From: Pilasporangium apinafurcum
Taxonomy: Eukaryota; Oomycota; Peronosporomycetes; Pythiales; Pythiaceae
Reading direction: 5' to 3'
DNA length: 25,471 nt
Assembly: GCA_001600495.1 (NCBI GenBank)
Contig: BCKE01000001.1
Location: forward strand, 860,688-886,158
In this document: one piece after another, positions 9,378 to 18,516 of the stretch
Numbering within the stretch: the stretch's first letter is position 1
How the letters are laid out: every line of letters begins with the position of its first letter
Program-made: the position numbers and the translations under genes
The notes under the pieces: model-generated
The model's input: only the letters and a program-made list of their open reading frames with translations
Told to the model about the DNA's origin: nothing
The model's database searches: none

Positions 9378-9753
9378 CTTCCAAAAATGGGAAATGATAT
9401 CAAAGCTAATGAAATAGGAAGCTTTGGGCAAGATGAAGCAAAGCAATCAACAACAAAGCAGATGCAAATGCCCGAGAAACAAGATCGTGTTTTTTTGTTT
9501 CTTTTCACAGCTACAATCTGATAGAAAATGCTTCCTACCAGTAGATAATAAATAGCTATCGAAACATAATAGTAGTAATATTTATATGAAAGTAAATAGG
9601 GGCTGGTAAACACACGGGCAGCAAGCAGCATCAACCATCAGCAAGAAGATCCTCGAGGTCGGCTCGAGGACGAACACAGGCAGCAGGATAAATCAACAAG
9701 AAGTGACGACACACCACTTGATAGATGGGTCGTGTCGCCTGTTCGCTGCCTCT

Positions 9754-10921
9754 TTAATGGAAGCGCTCAAACACACTCAGACGAGGACTCTCCTCGTCGT
9801 TGTTGTTGGATGGCTCCTTCTTATCGCTCGCATCAAAAGGCTTGCTTTCCAGATTCAACACCAGTGGCGATGACCAACGCTTCTCCGCTGAAGAAGTCAC
9901 CGATGGGAAATCTTTCCAGAGCTCGTCCGATTCCAACGAGAAATCAGGCTTCTTCGCACGCGTATCGGGCGAATTCTTCGAGGCATGCACCGGCGAGGTG
10001 CTACTGAGTACACTGGGTTCGTTGTTGTCTGACGGCGAGAGCGAGAACTTCATCAATGCGTCAATGGCATCTTGAAGATCCGGGTAGCTCGGCGACGTAG
10101 CAGAAGTACTATTAGGGAGAGGTGCGCTGCCAATGGGACCGGGCTGCGTTGGCTTCAAGCTGCCAAAATGGTCACCAGCATAACTTAGCTTGGAATGAGT
10201 CGGACGGGACCCCCAAGCGCTCTTGTCGAAGGACGACATGAGCGAGTAATCCTTCGGGTAGGAAGGCAGACTCGGAGTGCCCAAATGGTCAACTCCATTG
10301 TTGTTGTTGTTACCATAAAGATAGTTCATAGGGGACACAGTACCCAAGTCCGACAATGGAGGAAGCATCGAACCCATGCTCGAGAGGTGGTGATCCTTCT
10401 CGTGCATGAACATGTTCCCCATGCCACCGCTCATCCCGGCCGGTGGACTAAACTGCGGTTGGGAGTACCCCTCCGCTTCTTCATGGATGAACCGGCAACG
10501 GCTCCCGTAAGGGCAGTGGCCAGAACCCCAGTACGACTTGCACTTGGTGGTCTTGTACTTTGGGTGTCGCACGACGTGACGCAGTTCCGCGAGGCCATGG
10601 GCGAATTGACACTTGGCTAGATAGACAATAAAATCAACCATTAGTCAACATGATCATTTTTTCATGTGGGTAAATGACATTAACGAGCTTACCTCCATAC
10701 CGACAGTTGCCAAACTCGGAGAACCGCTTGCACAGCTCCGTCTTGTACAGAGACGACTTGGTGCCGTTCTTGGGGCTGTTTTCTTCGTTCAAGTACGATA
10801 CACCACCACCCAACTCTTCGGCTTGCAGTGAGTATCCATCGTTCCTGGCCGTGTCAATCTCCAGAAAGCTCTCCTTGGGCATCGAGTAGTAGTTGAGATG
10901 ATCCATGGACGAAAGCAACAT
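9754..10921 (-). CDS. TTP/TIS11-type tandem CCCH zinc-finger RNA-binding protein
   Basis: Two exons (10693-10921 and 9754-10616, 76-bp GT-AG intron) give 363 residues. The intron interrupts the first zinc finger. Finger 1 is C64-x8-C73-x5-C79-x3-H83, preceded by SLYKTELCKRF; finger 2 is C102-x8-C111-x5-C117-x3-H121, preceded by KYKTTKC. The spacing within fingers and the 18-residue linker between them are exactly those of tristetraprolin-family proteins, which bind AU-rich elements in 3' UTRs and recruit deadenylation machinery. The rest (about 125-363) is Ser/Pro/Asn-rich and probably disordered, with several SP/TP sites (ASKNSPDT, SVLSSTSPV) that could be phosphorylated and an SFDKSAWG-like short motif region. 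The protein ends SVFERFH. The start is the first ATG of a good frame; a second Met lies at residue 6. Confidence 0.95.
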
Positions 10922-11660
10922 CTTGATTGATCAATTTTCTCGGCTTAGTCGGTTACTTTGGGTCGGAAAATTTTTGGGTTTGTAGGTATTATGACGATGG
11001 GTGAGGGGGGTGGAAGATAAAAAAGTGACACCTGATGCTTGTGTTTTCTTTTTCGAGAGAGCAGCCACCAAACTTCGATGGGAAGGGAATGAACGCCAAC
11101 GACGAAAGACTACCGAAGCGGTGCGTGCGGCTGCGGAAGAGATCGAGAAATGACTTGCTTCCCACGCGAGCGATCTCGTCACCAGTCGAAGGCGTCGAGG
11201 GAGGAAGCGAGCAAGCGGAGCAAGCGAGATAAAAAACTAATAACCTCTGCACAACTCGTAATTCCTCCCCCCTCATACACCCCTCCCCTCCGCACTTCCC
11301 TCCTCCCCCTCTTGCTCCGCTCCCCTCCTCTCTTTATTGGTTTTTATTTCACCTCATATTCGAGGTTATATATCACTGATTTCCTAAAATTCTCCACCAT
11401 TCAGGAAAAACCTTGAATACAAGGTTTTGAAGGATGGTGACTCCAATCCCACTCTTTTCTCTCGAGACAGATGGTTGGATTTAAGGTGTAAGCATTTCTT
11501 TTTTCTTTTCATGCGAGACTATTATCTATTACATATTTTATGTGTAGCTCCCATTTGTACTACTGCGGAGGAGAAGCTTTAATCAACTTTATTAGATGTC
11601 TTGAATACGCTCGGGCACTAGCCAACAGCACCGAAATCGTGCGATTGTCGACGTGACGCA
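10922..11660. promoter_or_regulatory. 5' region of the CCCH gene, with a long pyrimidine tract
   Basis: Upstream DNA of the CCCH gene. At about 11259-11335 the plus strand is almost entirely C/T (polypurine on the gene's sense strand), which may form unusual DNA structure or be part of the promoter. Near 11405-11430 there is a short inverted repeat, AAAACCTTG..CAAGGTTTT type. No ORF is convincing. Confidence 0.35.
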
Positions 11661-11666
11661 AGACTG

Positions 11667-12310
11667 TCAAGACGTCCAGTTTCGTTGAGAAAAGAAAAAA
11701 AAAACTCGACCACTACGAAAAAACCTCAAAGCTGTATCCTTGAATAGGGTTAGGTTTAATAGGCAGGTCTCCCCTACCCACTGCAGTTCTGCAACATTAG
11801 AGCCAAGTGTCACAAAAACGCCACGGTCCTTAGCCCAAAATAAAAAATCCAGAATGCGAAATTGCGACAGAAGTGCGACAAATAGTGGTTGCCTAGCTTT
11901 CCACCTCAAAAGATCAATGATAGCAAAATACTCAGAGAGGAGTTCTTGTTTTTTGTTCGGGTCCGACTTAACTAGCAAATGGCCGCTAAGACTAGATAAC
12001 CGCAGAGCAGGGATTTCCGACACCTGGACTCGATAAATAAATTTCCATTTTTGAGAAACATGTTTCTAGTTTGATATTTGTCTTCCTTTCGCATCAATAC
12101 GATCACGCTACGCTTTCTGAACAATCGTTTTGATTTTCCACGTACCTGATCTCCTCACATCCATTCTTGAAAAGAAGAATGGCGCTGAAACGAGCTCATT
12201 GCGGAGAATTCGAAACAAGTTTCTGCTTTTATCGATAGGGATTGGTTCGCTCCAGAAAACACATCAAAGTGTATCCTACCGATAGGAGAAATGGGGGATA
12301 GAGGCTAAGG
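11667..12310 (-). mobile_element. IS607-like relic R1 (minus orientation)
   Basis: Assigned by shared ends. Reading on the minus strand it begins near 12310 with CCTCTATCCCCC, then the hairpin TCCTATCGGTAGGA (12274-12287) and TACACTTTGATG. The same order occurs in relics R2 and R3. A conserved leader follows (CTCCGCAATGAGC, CATTCTTCTTTTC). The right-end block CGAGTCCAGGTGTCGG..CTAGTCTTAGCG lies at 11990-12033 and is very similar to that of R2. Beyond it a 118-codon minus-strand frame (11667-12023) runs on; its first half (VSEIPALRLSSL, LVKSDPNKKQELL) is also recognisable in R2, interrupted there. Nothing in it has a recognised domain. No intact recombinase or nuclease gene remains. Confidence 0.5.
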
Positions 12311-13380
12311 AACACCTTGTTTGAATGCGCAATTGGAGAACAATGTTTGCTACCTTCGTTAACTTGTATTCTACGCCTTATCGAACGTGATTTCGATATG
12401 CAATATCCAAACATTCTCTTTTCTGATCCGCAAGAGTATACACCACAATAAGGTTCAGTCAACTCGAATCAACTTGTTCGCAAAGTTGGTGCATATTTAT
12501 CAATATTTGTATCTGAAGATCCTGCACTTATATTGCTTGTCGAGCTTCTGTAAAGACCGCACATCAATAAATGCAGAAAGTCGACCCGAGTAGCCATAAT
12601 GATTATGGACTTTTTAATTTAATGTTTATCATTTTAAAGCTGAAAGAATGAAGTTGTGATGGACTGATGTTTGTTGCTGTATATACTCATCAATCATCTC
12701 AGACTGTGAAGCGCATCATTTGCAAAGGCTATCAGTAGTTTCCTTTTCGCTACAATGCACTCAGTAATGATGAAGATGAGAAAGAGCAAGTAATTCTGAC
12801 AAGACTCTGGCGAGCATGCGTTTACATGGCCAATCTTTTTGCTACATTGTTCGATTGCTTTCAAGATGCATTCATGATGAAAGCTAATCGATTTATTCTA
12901 TGTACGATTTTGTGCGTACTTTTAGCGGACAATAATGCAAGTACAAACTAGATAATGTAATCTTTTACCCAATCAGCAGTTACATAATAATTGTAACTCT
13001 GAAAAAGCTAATCTGTCCTGGGTATTTGATGAAACGACCTGATGGTTGAATGATGCTCGAGTTGGAGTTTTTCACGACAGATAGAGGTTGCAAATATGAT
13101 GATCTACCTATCCAGTCTGTTTATACTTTTGGAGTTTAGATGGTGACCGAAGAATGATGAACTTGCGTTGAGATATGTAACTGCTATTTCTTCAGAGTAT
13201 GCGTTACTGAATCATTTAGTCATCTGCTATGTTGTTCATCTATGAGCAACAACAGCTGTACAAAAAAATCAGCAATAAAAATGAGTTCTCATTCAAATTT
13301 CCTAAAAGTAGGAATGCACATAACATGCTGGATCAGAATAGTAAACTTTGTTCGATGTCTGCTGTTAGTGTTCATTTTAG
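12311..13380. other. AT-rich region without recognised gene
   Basis: About 1 kb of AT-rich DNA between two IS607-like relics. The open frames are short and lack domain signals, and I found no copy of it elsewhere in the window. It may be old transposon interior or intergenic spacer. Confidence 0.4.
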
Positions 13381-13833
13381 ATATCAACAAAAGATTATGT
13401 GAGATAGCAAAGTACCTCAGGGAAAAGCTCCTGTTTTTTGTTTGGATTCGACTTGACTAGTAAAAGCTACTTAAGACTAGACAATCGCAGAGTAGGGATC
13501 TCCGACACCTGGGCTCGGAGAACAAGTCTTTGTTGTATACTCTTCCTCATACTCGATCATCCTTCCTCCAGCCCTTTTCATCTTGTACTTCAGTAGCGTC
13601 TTGAATTTGTAGTAAGACCATGTGAGCATTTTTCTTGACACCTTGCTTGAAATCCTTTTTTGCTTGAACGTCATCGCTTCGCATCCGTTCTCGAAAAGAA
13701 GAATGGCACTAAAAAGAGCTCATTGCGGAGAATTCGAAACAATTCTACTTTTGTCGAAAGGAATTGGTTCGCTTCAAAAAACGCGTCAAAGTGTATCCTA
13801 ACAATGGGAGAAGTGGCTTTATTATTCCCAGCT
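13381..13833 (-). pseudogene. IS607-like relic R2 with a TnpB C-terminal fragment
   Basis: On the minus strand the frame 13477-13674 encodes RISSKVSRKMLTWSYYKFK, then KMKRAGGRMIEYEEEYTTKT and CSPSPG. This is the typical TnpB stretch before and at the RuvC-II glutamate: the helix leading to E-E-Y-T-[TS]-K-T-C and the first zinc-finger cysteine. The second half of the zinc ribbon and the RuvC-III DRDxNAA motif are missing, and the frame ends in TAG after SAIV. Upstream on the same strand lie the left-end hairpin (TCCCATTGTTAGGA, 13796-13809) and TACACTTTGACG shared with R1 and R3. Downstream, 13475-13518 repeats the R1 right-end block. TnpB is an RNA-guided DNA nuclease; this copy cannot encode one. 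Confidence 0.68.
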
Positions 13834-13895
13834 AGTCTTTATTCCCTAGGTGTTCTCTACCACGTGTGGTAGAGAACACCTGGGGAATAAAGGCT
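13834..13895. repeat. Palindrome H1 with CTTTATTCCC ends
   Basis: Two 30-bp arms (13834-13863 and 13866-13895) separated by the two bases GT. The arms differ at only two positions. Each begins CTTTATTCCC when read from outside inward, and the centre reads CCACGTGTGG. It sits at the left-end side of relic R2 and 47 bp beyond the stop of the Fanzor ORF. A fully extruded hairpin would be very stable. Confidence 0.85.
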
Positions 13896-13941
13896 ACACT
13901 CATCCGTTTCCGAAATCATAGCAGTGAGGACTTTTATCACC

Positions 13942-14916
13942 TCAGTTTTTGATTTCGAGTACCAATTCATTCTCTTTCCTCGTGAACGCCTCGGGTCTCC
14001 TCTTTTTCTTCACTTGGTCGATGAAGAGTCTCAAAATGTTGATTGCGGCATTGATACCGCGATCCCACAATATGCGATGGCATTCACTCTTTTTGCAGTG
14101 CTGCACACCATAAAGACCGTCACTGTGAATTTTCTCGTCAAGGACGAACCCCTTCATCTTCTTGTGACAAGCACAACAAAGCTTGCTTGTCCTGAATTCG
14201 CCCACATCAACAACATGACACCTGGAACCAATTTTCTTCCGTAGGGTCGTTGCGGGAACAGCAATGTTGCCTTTAGCTGAGCTTGTGAAACTTGCGTTTC
14301 CATACGTGAGCATCTGGCCGAATAAGCTATGCTGAGTTTGGGTGCTCGCACGACCCAGCATTGAGACAGCACTCTTGATTATCTTGTCTTGGTGCTTTTC
14401 AAAATAGTCACTGTTGTGAAGGCGTATCTGCAGGCGTATCCACTTACACAACCGAGAGTAGAACGTCAATCGGTTGCTGACTTGGAAATTCTGCCTTGCG
14501 TGCTGAGCGATCATAACCAACATCTGAGTCATATAGGATTTCTTCTCTGTCGGTTCATAAACTGAAGGGTGTTGGGTCCTGTAAAGGTCTAGACTGGTCT
14601 CCAAGTCAGAATGAACCTCTCCGCTGCCGGCCAAGTTGGCTATTGCAGATGAGCACCGATTGAAGAAGTTATTATCCAATGGAGGAAGCTCTTCGCCAGC
14701 TTCCAATAATCGCAGAACATGGATGGATGCCAGCATAGATGCCTCACATGCTATTCTTGAACAAACTCGCACAGCCTCATCAATCTTTTCCGCCATTCTT
14801 TTGTATTTGCAAAAATTTCTCCAGCCAGTCTTCACAGTGGTGTATACGCTTTGCTTTTGTCGAACTTTCCGCTTTTTAGTGATCTCCTTTTCAATACCGT
14901 CGCTCGTTGATGTCAT
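13942..14916 (-). pseudogene. Fanzor1-type (eukaryotic TnpB) RNA-guided nuclease, internally deleted
   Basis: A single 324-codon frame. The N-terminal part (about 20-195) reads like the oomycete Fanzor helical/WED region (RVCSRIACEASMLASIHVLR, then PPLDNNFFNRC). The C-terminal part is diagnostic: E240 in VVDVGEFRTSKLCCACHKKM (RuvC-II context plus first zinc pair C247/C250), the second pair C274/C279, and D285 in WDRGINAAINILRL (RuvC-III). Between STQTQ (about 195) and LFGQMLTYGNASF (about 199) a large piece is apparently absent: the RuvC-I segment with its catalytic Asp. Known Fanzor1 proteins are much longer (about 500-700 residues). NLS-like stretches KKRKVRQK (14-21) and KKKRRP (303-308) fit nuclear action. 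The frame itself is intact. Without RuvC-I it should not cut DNA, though guide binding is not excluded. Confidence 0.82.
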
Positions 14917-15301
14917 TTTGTCACAATGTTCAAAAACAAGGACGCCTCGTAGTTGGTTTGATTTTTGATTATGCTGTTTCTCAAAGCTGCAGTTCTTTTT
15001 GTTTTGGCGAATGTTGAAGCGACACTCAATAGATGGGTGCTAGGACGTGAGGTGATAAATACTTCAATTCAATTCAATACGCTTCGCTATTGAGAAGCCG
15101 GAAACGATTCATTCAAGAGTTGATTTTTCTAACTCCATATATCTTAACCTTTTTTCCTCACCCAAGGTGTATAATTTCATTTTTCTGGAAACGCGATTGA
15201 TCGTCAACATGGTCTTTCAAGATGATTGCGCACGCAGCAAGAGCCACCAAGGAGTCTCTCCATCCAATGAATCCTAAAGTCTACTCTCAAGGCAATCTTA
15301 G
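14917..15301. other. Upstream region of the Fanzor ORF
   Basis: Non-coding sequence upstream of the Fanzor start on the minus strand. The Fanzor frame stays open for about 40 codons above its first ATG but has no other Met, so the ATG at 14914-14916 is the likely start. No end hairpin is seen until 15302. Confidence 0.4.
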
Positions 15302-15365
15302 TTTTAATCTTTATTCCCCACATCATTTGTACAACGTGTTGTACAAGTGGGGAATAAAGGTTAAA
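15302..15365. repeat. Palindrome H2 with CTTTATTCCCC ends
   Basis: Inverted repeat with left arm 15302-15335 and right arm 15338-15365. The left arm has a bulge of a few extra bases, and the spacer is GT, as in H1. Outer segments read (A)CTTTATTCCCCAC and GTGGGGAATAAAGG; the inner stem is TTGTACAAC/GTTGTACAA. Apart from the shared ends its stem differs from that of H1. A further CCTTTATTCCC in opposite orientation begins relic R3 at 15525, so GGGAATAAAGGTTAAA (15350-15365) and TTTAACCTTTATTCCC (15525-15540) form a 16-bp perfect inverted pair. Confidence 0.8.
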
Positions 15366-15668
15366 GGTGCGCGGCCGGTCTTTCGAGAGTCGTCCGAGTA
15401 TACAAAATTCTATAGAATTTACTTGGCCGGGGTGACTCTTGGGAGAGTCTTACTAAACCTGGACCAGGATTTTTCGAAATGTGTATAACTGCTGTTTTGT
15501 ATCAGCTAAAGAATAAATGCGGAATTTAACCTTTATTCCCTCATTCCTCCCACCGGTGGGATATACTTTGACGTATTTTTTTCTCCCTATCGATAGAAAC
15601 TTGTTTTCAATTCTCCGCAATGAGCGCCATTCTTCTTTTCAAGAAAGGATGCAAGTCGATGACAATAC

Positions 15669-15875
15669 ATGCCCGAGGAGATCGACATTGATTCCGGTCT
15701 TAAGGACAGCAAACCAGGACTGTCCAGACTGGTAGAAATGGCACGTAAAAAGCAGATCTCGAGGATTGTGGTTACCGTCCAAGACCGATTTGAGTACGGA
15801 CTTCTCGCACAAATGTGTAAAGAGCATAGCATCCAAACCGTGGTTCGCGCTGATCAACCGATGCAAGATAGATAA
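15669..15875 (+). pseudogene. Serine recombinase (IS607 TnpA-like) fragment
   Basis: About 68 codons matching the middle and end of the resolvase-like catalytic domain of IS607 transposases: the GL.DSKPGL block, the KKQISRIVVTVQDR strand-turn with the conserved Asp-Arg, and a weaker CKEHSIQTVV. The expected FGFEYL after DR(L) is rearranged to FEYGLL, which points to compensating indels. The upstream nucleophilic Ser and the DNA-binding N-terminal helix-turn-helix are absent. Confidence 0.75.
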
Positions 15876-16029
15876 ACCAAGTCCAAACAGCATCTTGAAA
15901 GTGAGGTTGTATCCAACAAAGGAACAGAAGCAACTTCTCAACAAGATGTTTGGTATCAGAAAGTCTTGGAGTGTCGTCACTGACAGAGATGTCAATGCTG
16001 CTAGAACACATCTTTTTCAAGAATGAACA
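15876..16029 (+). pseudogene. TnpB N-terminus fused to its C-terminal RuvC-III motif
   Basis: In one frame, SILKVRLYPTKEQKQLLNKM (conserved TnpB N-terminal wedge/helix start, YPT..Q) is followed within about ten residues by VTDRDVNAARTHLF, the conserved RuvC-III Asp motif that normally lies some 300 residues later. This is a clean internal deletion. The product would have no nuclease centre. Confidence 0.75.
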
Positions 16030-16080
16030 CCTACTCTCCTGGACTCATCGAGTCCAGATTTCAGAGATGCCTAGTCTGAC

Positions 16081-16605
16081 TCTGGCTTTTAAATCCGCAT
16101 TATGAGGTTCAGATAGTCCACACAACATTCTCTAGGTAATTCACTGCCTTCATGTGATGATACTGAAGATAATGTCGTAATGGACAAAAGCGATGTAGTA
16201 CGATACGTCATCAGCACTTGAGCGATGTTGTCGATTGAGATACTGGGTATTCGTGTATAGTCTTTATAGGAATGTAAATACGAGCACTGGAAATAGAATC
16301 TAACGGAGGGGGATTATCTGAGTCGAGTAGCAACTAATTGCACTCAGACTGCATACTAACAGTAACATTCATACATATACGATGTCTCGTGATGATTTTT
16401 GATTGACAAAGAATTGCAAATCGTCATGTGTATACGTATCTTAGACTTGTCAGATCTTGTAGATTTGAGTGAGATATGCAAAATAAGCAAGTAAGAAAGG
16501 ATCATGGATGGTATCGTGCAGTGTAAATACGCTCAACCATCCCATCATAGCCCACCAGTCGCTTCACAACAAGTTGTGTGTCGAGCACACAACCAGCTCC
16601 ATGAG
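16081..16605. other. Unassigned AT-rich spacer
   Basis: No convincing gene, repeat copy or RNA was recognised between relic R3 and the possible LINE fragment. Confidence 0.35.
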
Positions 16606-16860
16606 TCAGAACTCCCACCAGGTTCTTCGCGGCAACAACAGTGAGTGCAGAATCACGTAGGAGCGAGATGTGAATGCATCGAAGAACATCCTTACACTCG
16701 CTATGTGTCTCCTATGCAGACTTTCAAGATCACAAGAGTTACGATGAGGAGAATAGAGTGCAGGAAAAGTATCCATGGACAGCGGGGGAGTCAACCGACT
16801 TTTCAAACGTGTCCACACGGTTAGGCCGTATTCTGGTAATCGCCAGTAAGGTGTAATTCC
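16606..16860 (-). pseudogene. Possible non-LTR retrotransposon reverse-transcriptase C-terminal fragment
   Basis: On the minus strand a frame reads WRLPEYG.., then SCDLESLHRRHIASVRMFFD, then ILHSLLLPRRT. The pattern L-x-S-L-x-x-R-R-x-x-A-S-V-x-x-x-F followed some ten residues on by a LL pair is what one sees after the RT thumb of LINE-type elements (the segment beginning 'LESLxxRR'). No catalytic YxDD region remains. The match is short, and chance resemblance is possible. Confidence 0.3.
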
Positions 16861-17292
16861 CCACGACGTTTTGATTTACTAAAATGAGCATTCCACCAGA
16901 TATAAGTTATGGCTTTGACTACGAAAGCGCGGGTATCCAGGATAAATGATGATGCAGAACGCTTAAAACACACTTCATAAAATCTTTGTAATGAGAAGAA
17001 ACAAAAGGTTTTTTATCAACTATTACTGTAGTCTGACCATGAACGCATCGACTTCATGGTATCGGGCTAATTAGTTAGATGTTCCACCATTACAAAAGCG
17101 TATATCAGTTTCTGCGCAACTTCGCTGATATCAACCTAGCTCTTCCTCATAGAAAATAACCAGCTTATTAGATCCCCCAGAAAGAGGCTTTTTAAAATAT
17201 AATTTGTGCTCATTCATTGTAGTTAGCAGCGAAATGTTACAATTTTCTGGTAAGATGGAGATGGCGTCACTCTGTAGCACGGCCACAAGTAA
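16861..17292. other. Spacer left of the inverted-repeat element
   Basis: No gene was recognised. The last about 90 bases before 17289 read, in the frame of the recombinase relic that resumes at 20089, as an open stretch; this would fit an insertion into that relic but is not decisive. Confidence 0.3.
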
Positions 17293-17596
17293 TGGGTCTC
17301 CATTATATATCAGACCGAGCGGGTCTGAAAATGGGATTAACCCAAACGGGTTGATAAAGTACGATTTCTTACTGTGTGTAGAAATGCGAACTTCTGCTAG
17401 GTGCGGTTTTTATTGTTTACGGCTAGTCCGTAAATAAATCATGTTTTACAAGACATGGAAGAAATAGTAAACAATACTATTCCCATGTTATCAAAGAGAA
17501 CCAATCCTTTCATATAGGATTTTGTATAGTTGGCTATGTTCGAATTGGACATTCGAACATCAGTCATTCATTTCAGTTTGTAGGTAGCTTTATTAA
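17293..17596 (+). repeat. Outer inverted-repeat arm, left
   Basis: Begins TGGGTCTCCATTATATATCA and ends GTAGCTTTATTAA. It appears to match base for base the reverse complement of 19785-20088, and is diverged from the proximal half of 244-582. Confidence 0.9.
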
Positions 17597-18252
17597 CTCT
17601 CAATCTCAGAGTCGATCGGACCAAAAAAGACGATTTGCGGAAGTCAACCAAAATTCAAAAAATCCGGAACTGATCTAATCTTCAAATAAATTTCATCTCC
17701 AAAAGCTTCATGTTACTGTGGTAAGAATTATATTCTGGTTGCCTCCAAGCCAAACGTCTATGAAGAGAATTAATGGGCTGAAGTTGGGCTCTAATGCTGG
17801 TTGGGCATACCATTTGCACTCGGGAGGGGTGACGGTGGATGGAAGAAGTATTCCGTGGAGATGGACTTTTGCAAGTCTATGTGAAATGATGATGAGCACA
17901 ATCACGTACTGAATTACAAGGCATGCAGTTTGAATTGAAGTTAACCATCGACACCTTTTGGACGTTCCGGTATTCCGCAGCACAACCGAAACGTCGTGAA
18001 AAATAGCGATTCTTCAAAGATATATTGCTATGCTACCAGTCGAGACCATATTTACCTCTGTTGAATGCCAATAAGTGAACGAAAATGCGATGCCCTTTGG
18101 CAAAAATATGTTGGGAATTTTCCGAGGATACTGTCTTCAAATCACAGTTACTGTGGCGTTTACTTGGTTTCCGATACGATGATTGGACGAAAGTCAACTG
18201 TATGAATTCTGATTGGTCGAAATACGACGAACTTGAAGGACGTTGGTGGGCG

Positions 18253-18492
18253 GAGGTGGCAACTTGATGGCAAAATGAAAAGTGAACTAGATGGAGGACT
18301 TAGTTCACTAGCATTACATCTAAGCTCCCGTTGAATGCATCTTTTCCTAATCTGATTACGATCAGCTTTCTACTTTCTTCCTTTACACATGTATTATATG
18401 CAACTATGTATTTCTGACTATTTTCCCTCTTAATGTATTGAAATGTCTTTAAGGTATGTAATGTCGTCTGACCTCGAACGCAAGGTCAGGCA
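18253..18492 (+). repeat. Inner inverted-repeat arm, left
   Basis: Begins GAGGTGGCAACTTGATGG and ends GGTCAGGCA. It is about 98% identical in inverted orientation to 19053-19293, and includes the sequence coding for the first residues of the central ORF when read from the right arm. Confidence 0.85.
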
Positions 18493-18516
18493 TGTGTTAC
18501 AAAACGTCTTTGAGGG

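Larger units (their letters stand above)
15525..16080 (+). mobile_element. IS607-like relic R3: serine recombinase fragment plus TnpB N- and C-terminal remnants
   Basis: A short non-autonomous element with a complete layout. Left end: TTTAACCTTTATTCCC, the perfect palindrome TCCCACCGGTGGGA (15548-15561) and TATACTTTGACG. Then 15669-15875 encodes a piece of an IS607-type serine recombinase (DIDSGLKDSKPGLSRLVEMA, ISRIVVTVQDRF, EHSIQTVV); the N-terminal catalytic Ser region is gone and the stretch after DRF looks frame-slipped. Next, the frame ending at 16026 has the TnpB N-terminal signature LKVRLYPTKEQKQLLNKMFG fused after a few residues to the RuvC-III motif TDRDVNAARTHL: hundreds of residues are missing between. 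Right end: hairpin CTGGACTC-ATC-GAGTCCAG (16039-16057), then CCTAGTCTGAC. The recombinase-TnpB order is that of bacterial and eukaryotic IS607 elements. Confidence 0.8.

Noticed and set aside
9038-9634. A 198-codon minus-strand frame
   Set aside because: Mostly antisense to the basic small-protein ORF and its 3' region, with tyrosine runs from AT-rich DNA. Only its last about 24 codons are used, as exon 1 of the LSm10-like gene.
10195-10620. A 141-codon plus-strand frame
   Set aside because: Shadow of the CCCH protein exon; no independent support.
13660-13872. A plus-strand 70-codon frame in relic R2
   Set aside because: It runs opposite to the TnpB fragment and across the left-end hairpin, and homologous DNA in R1 and R3 breaks the frame.
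13834-15365. CRISPR-like repeat array
   Set aside because: Only two palindromes with different stems, no regular spacing and no spacers.
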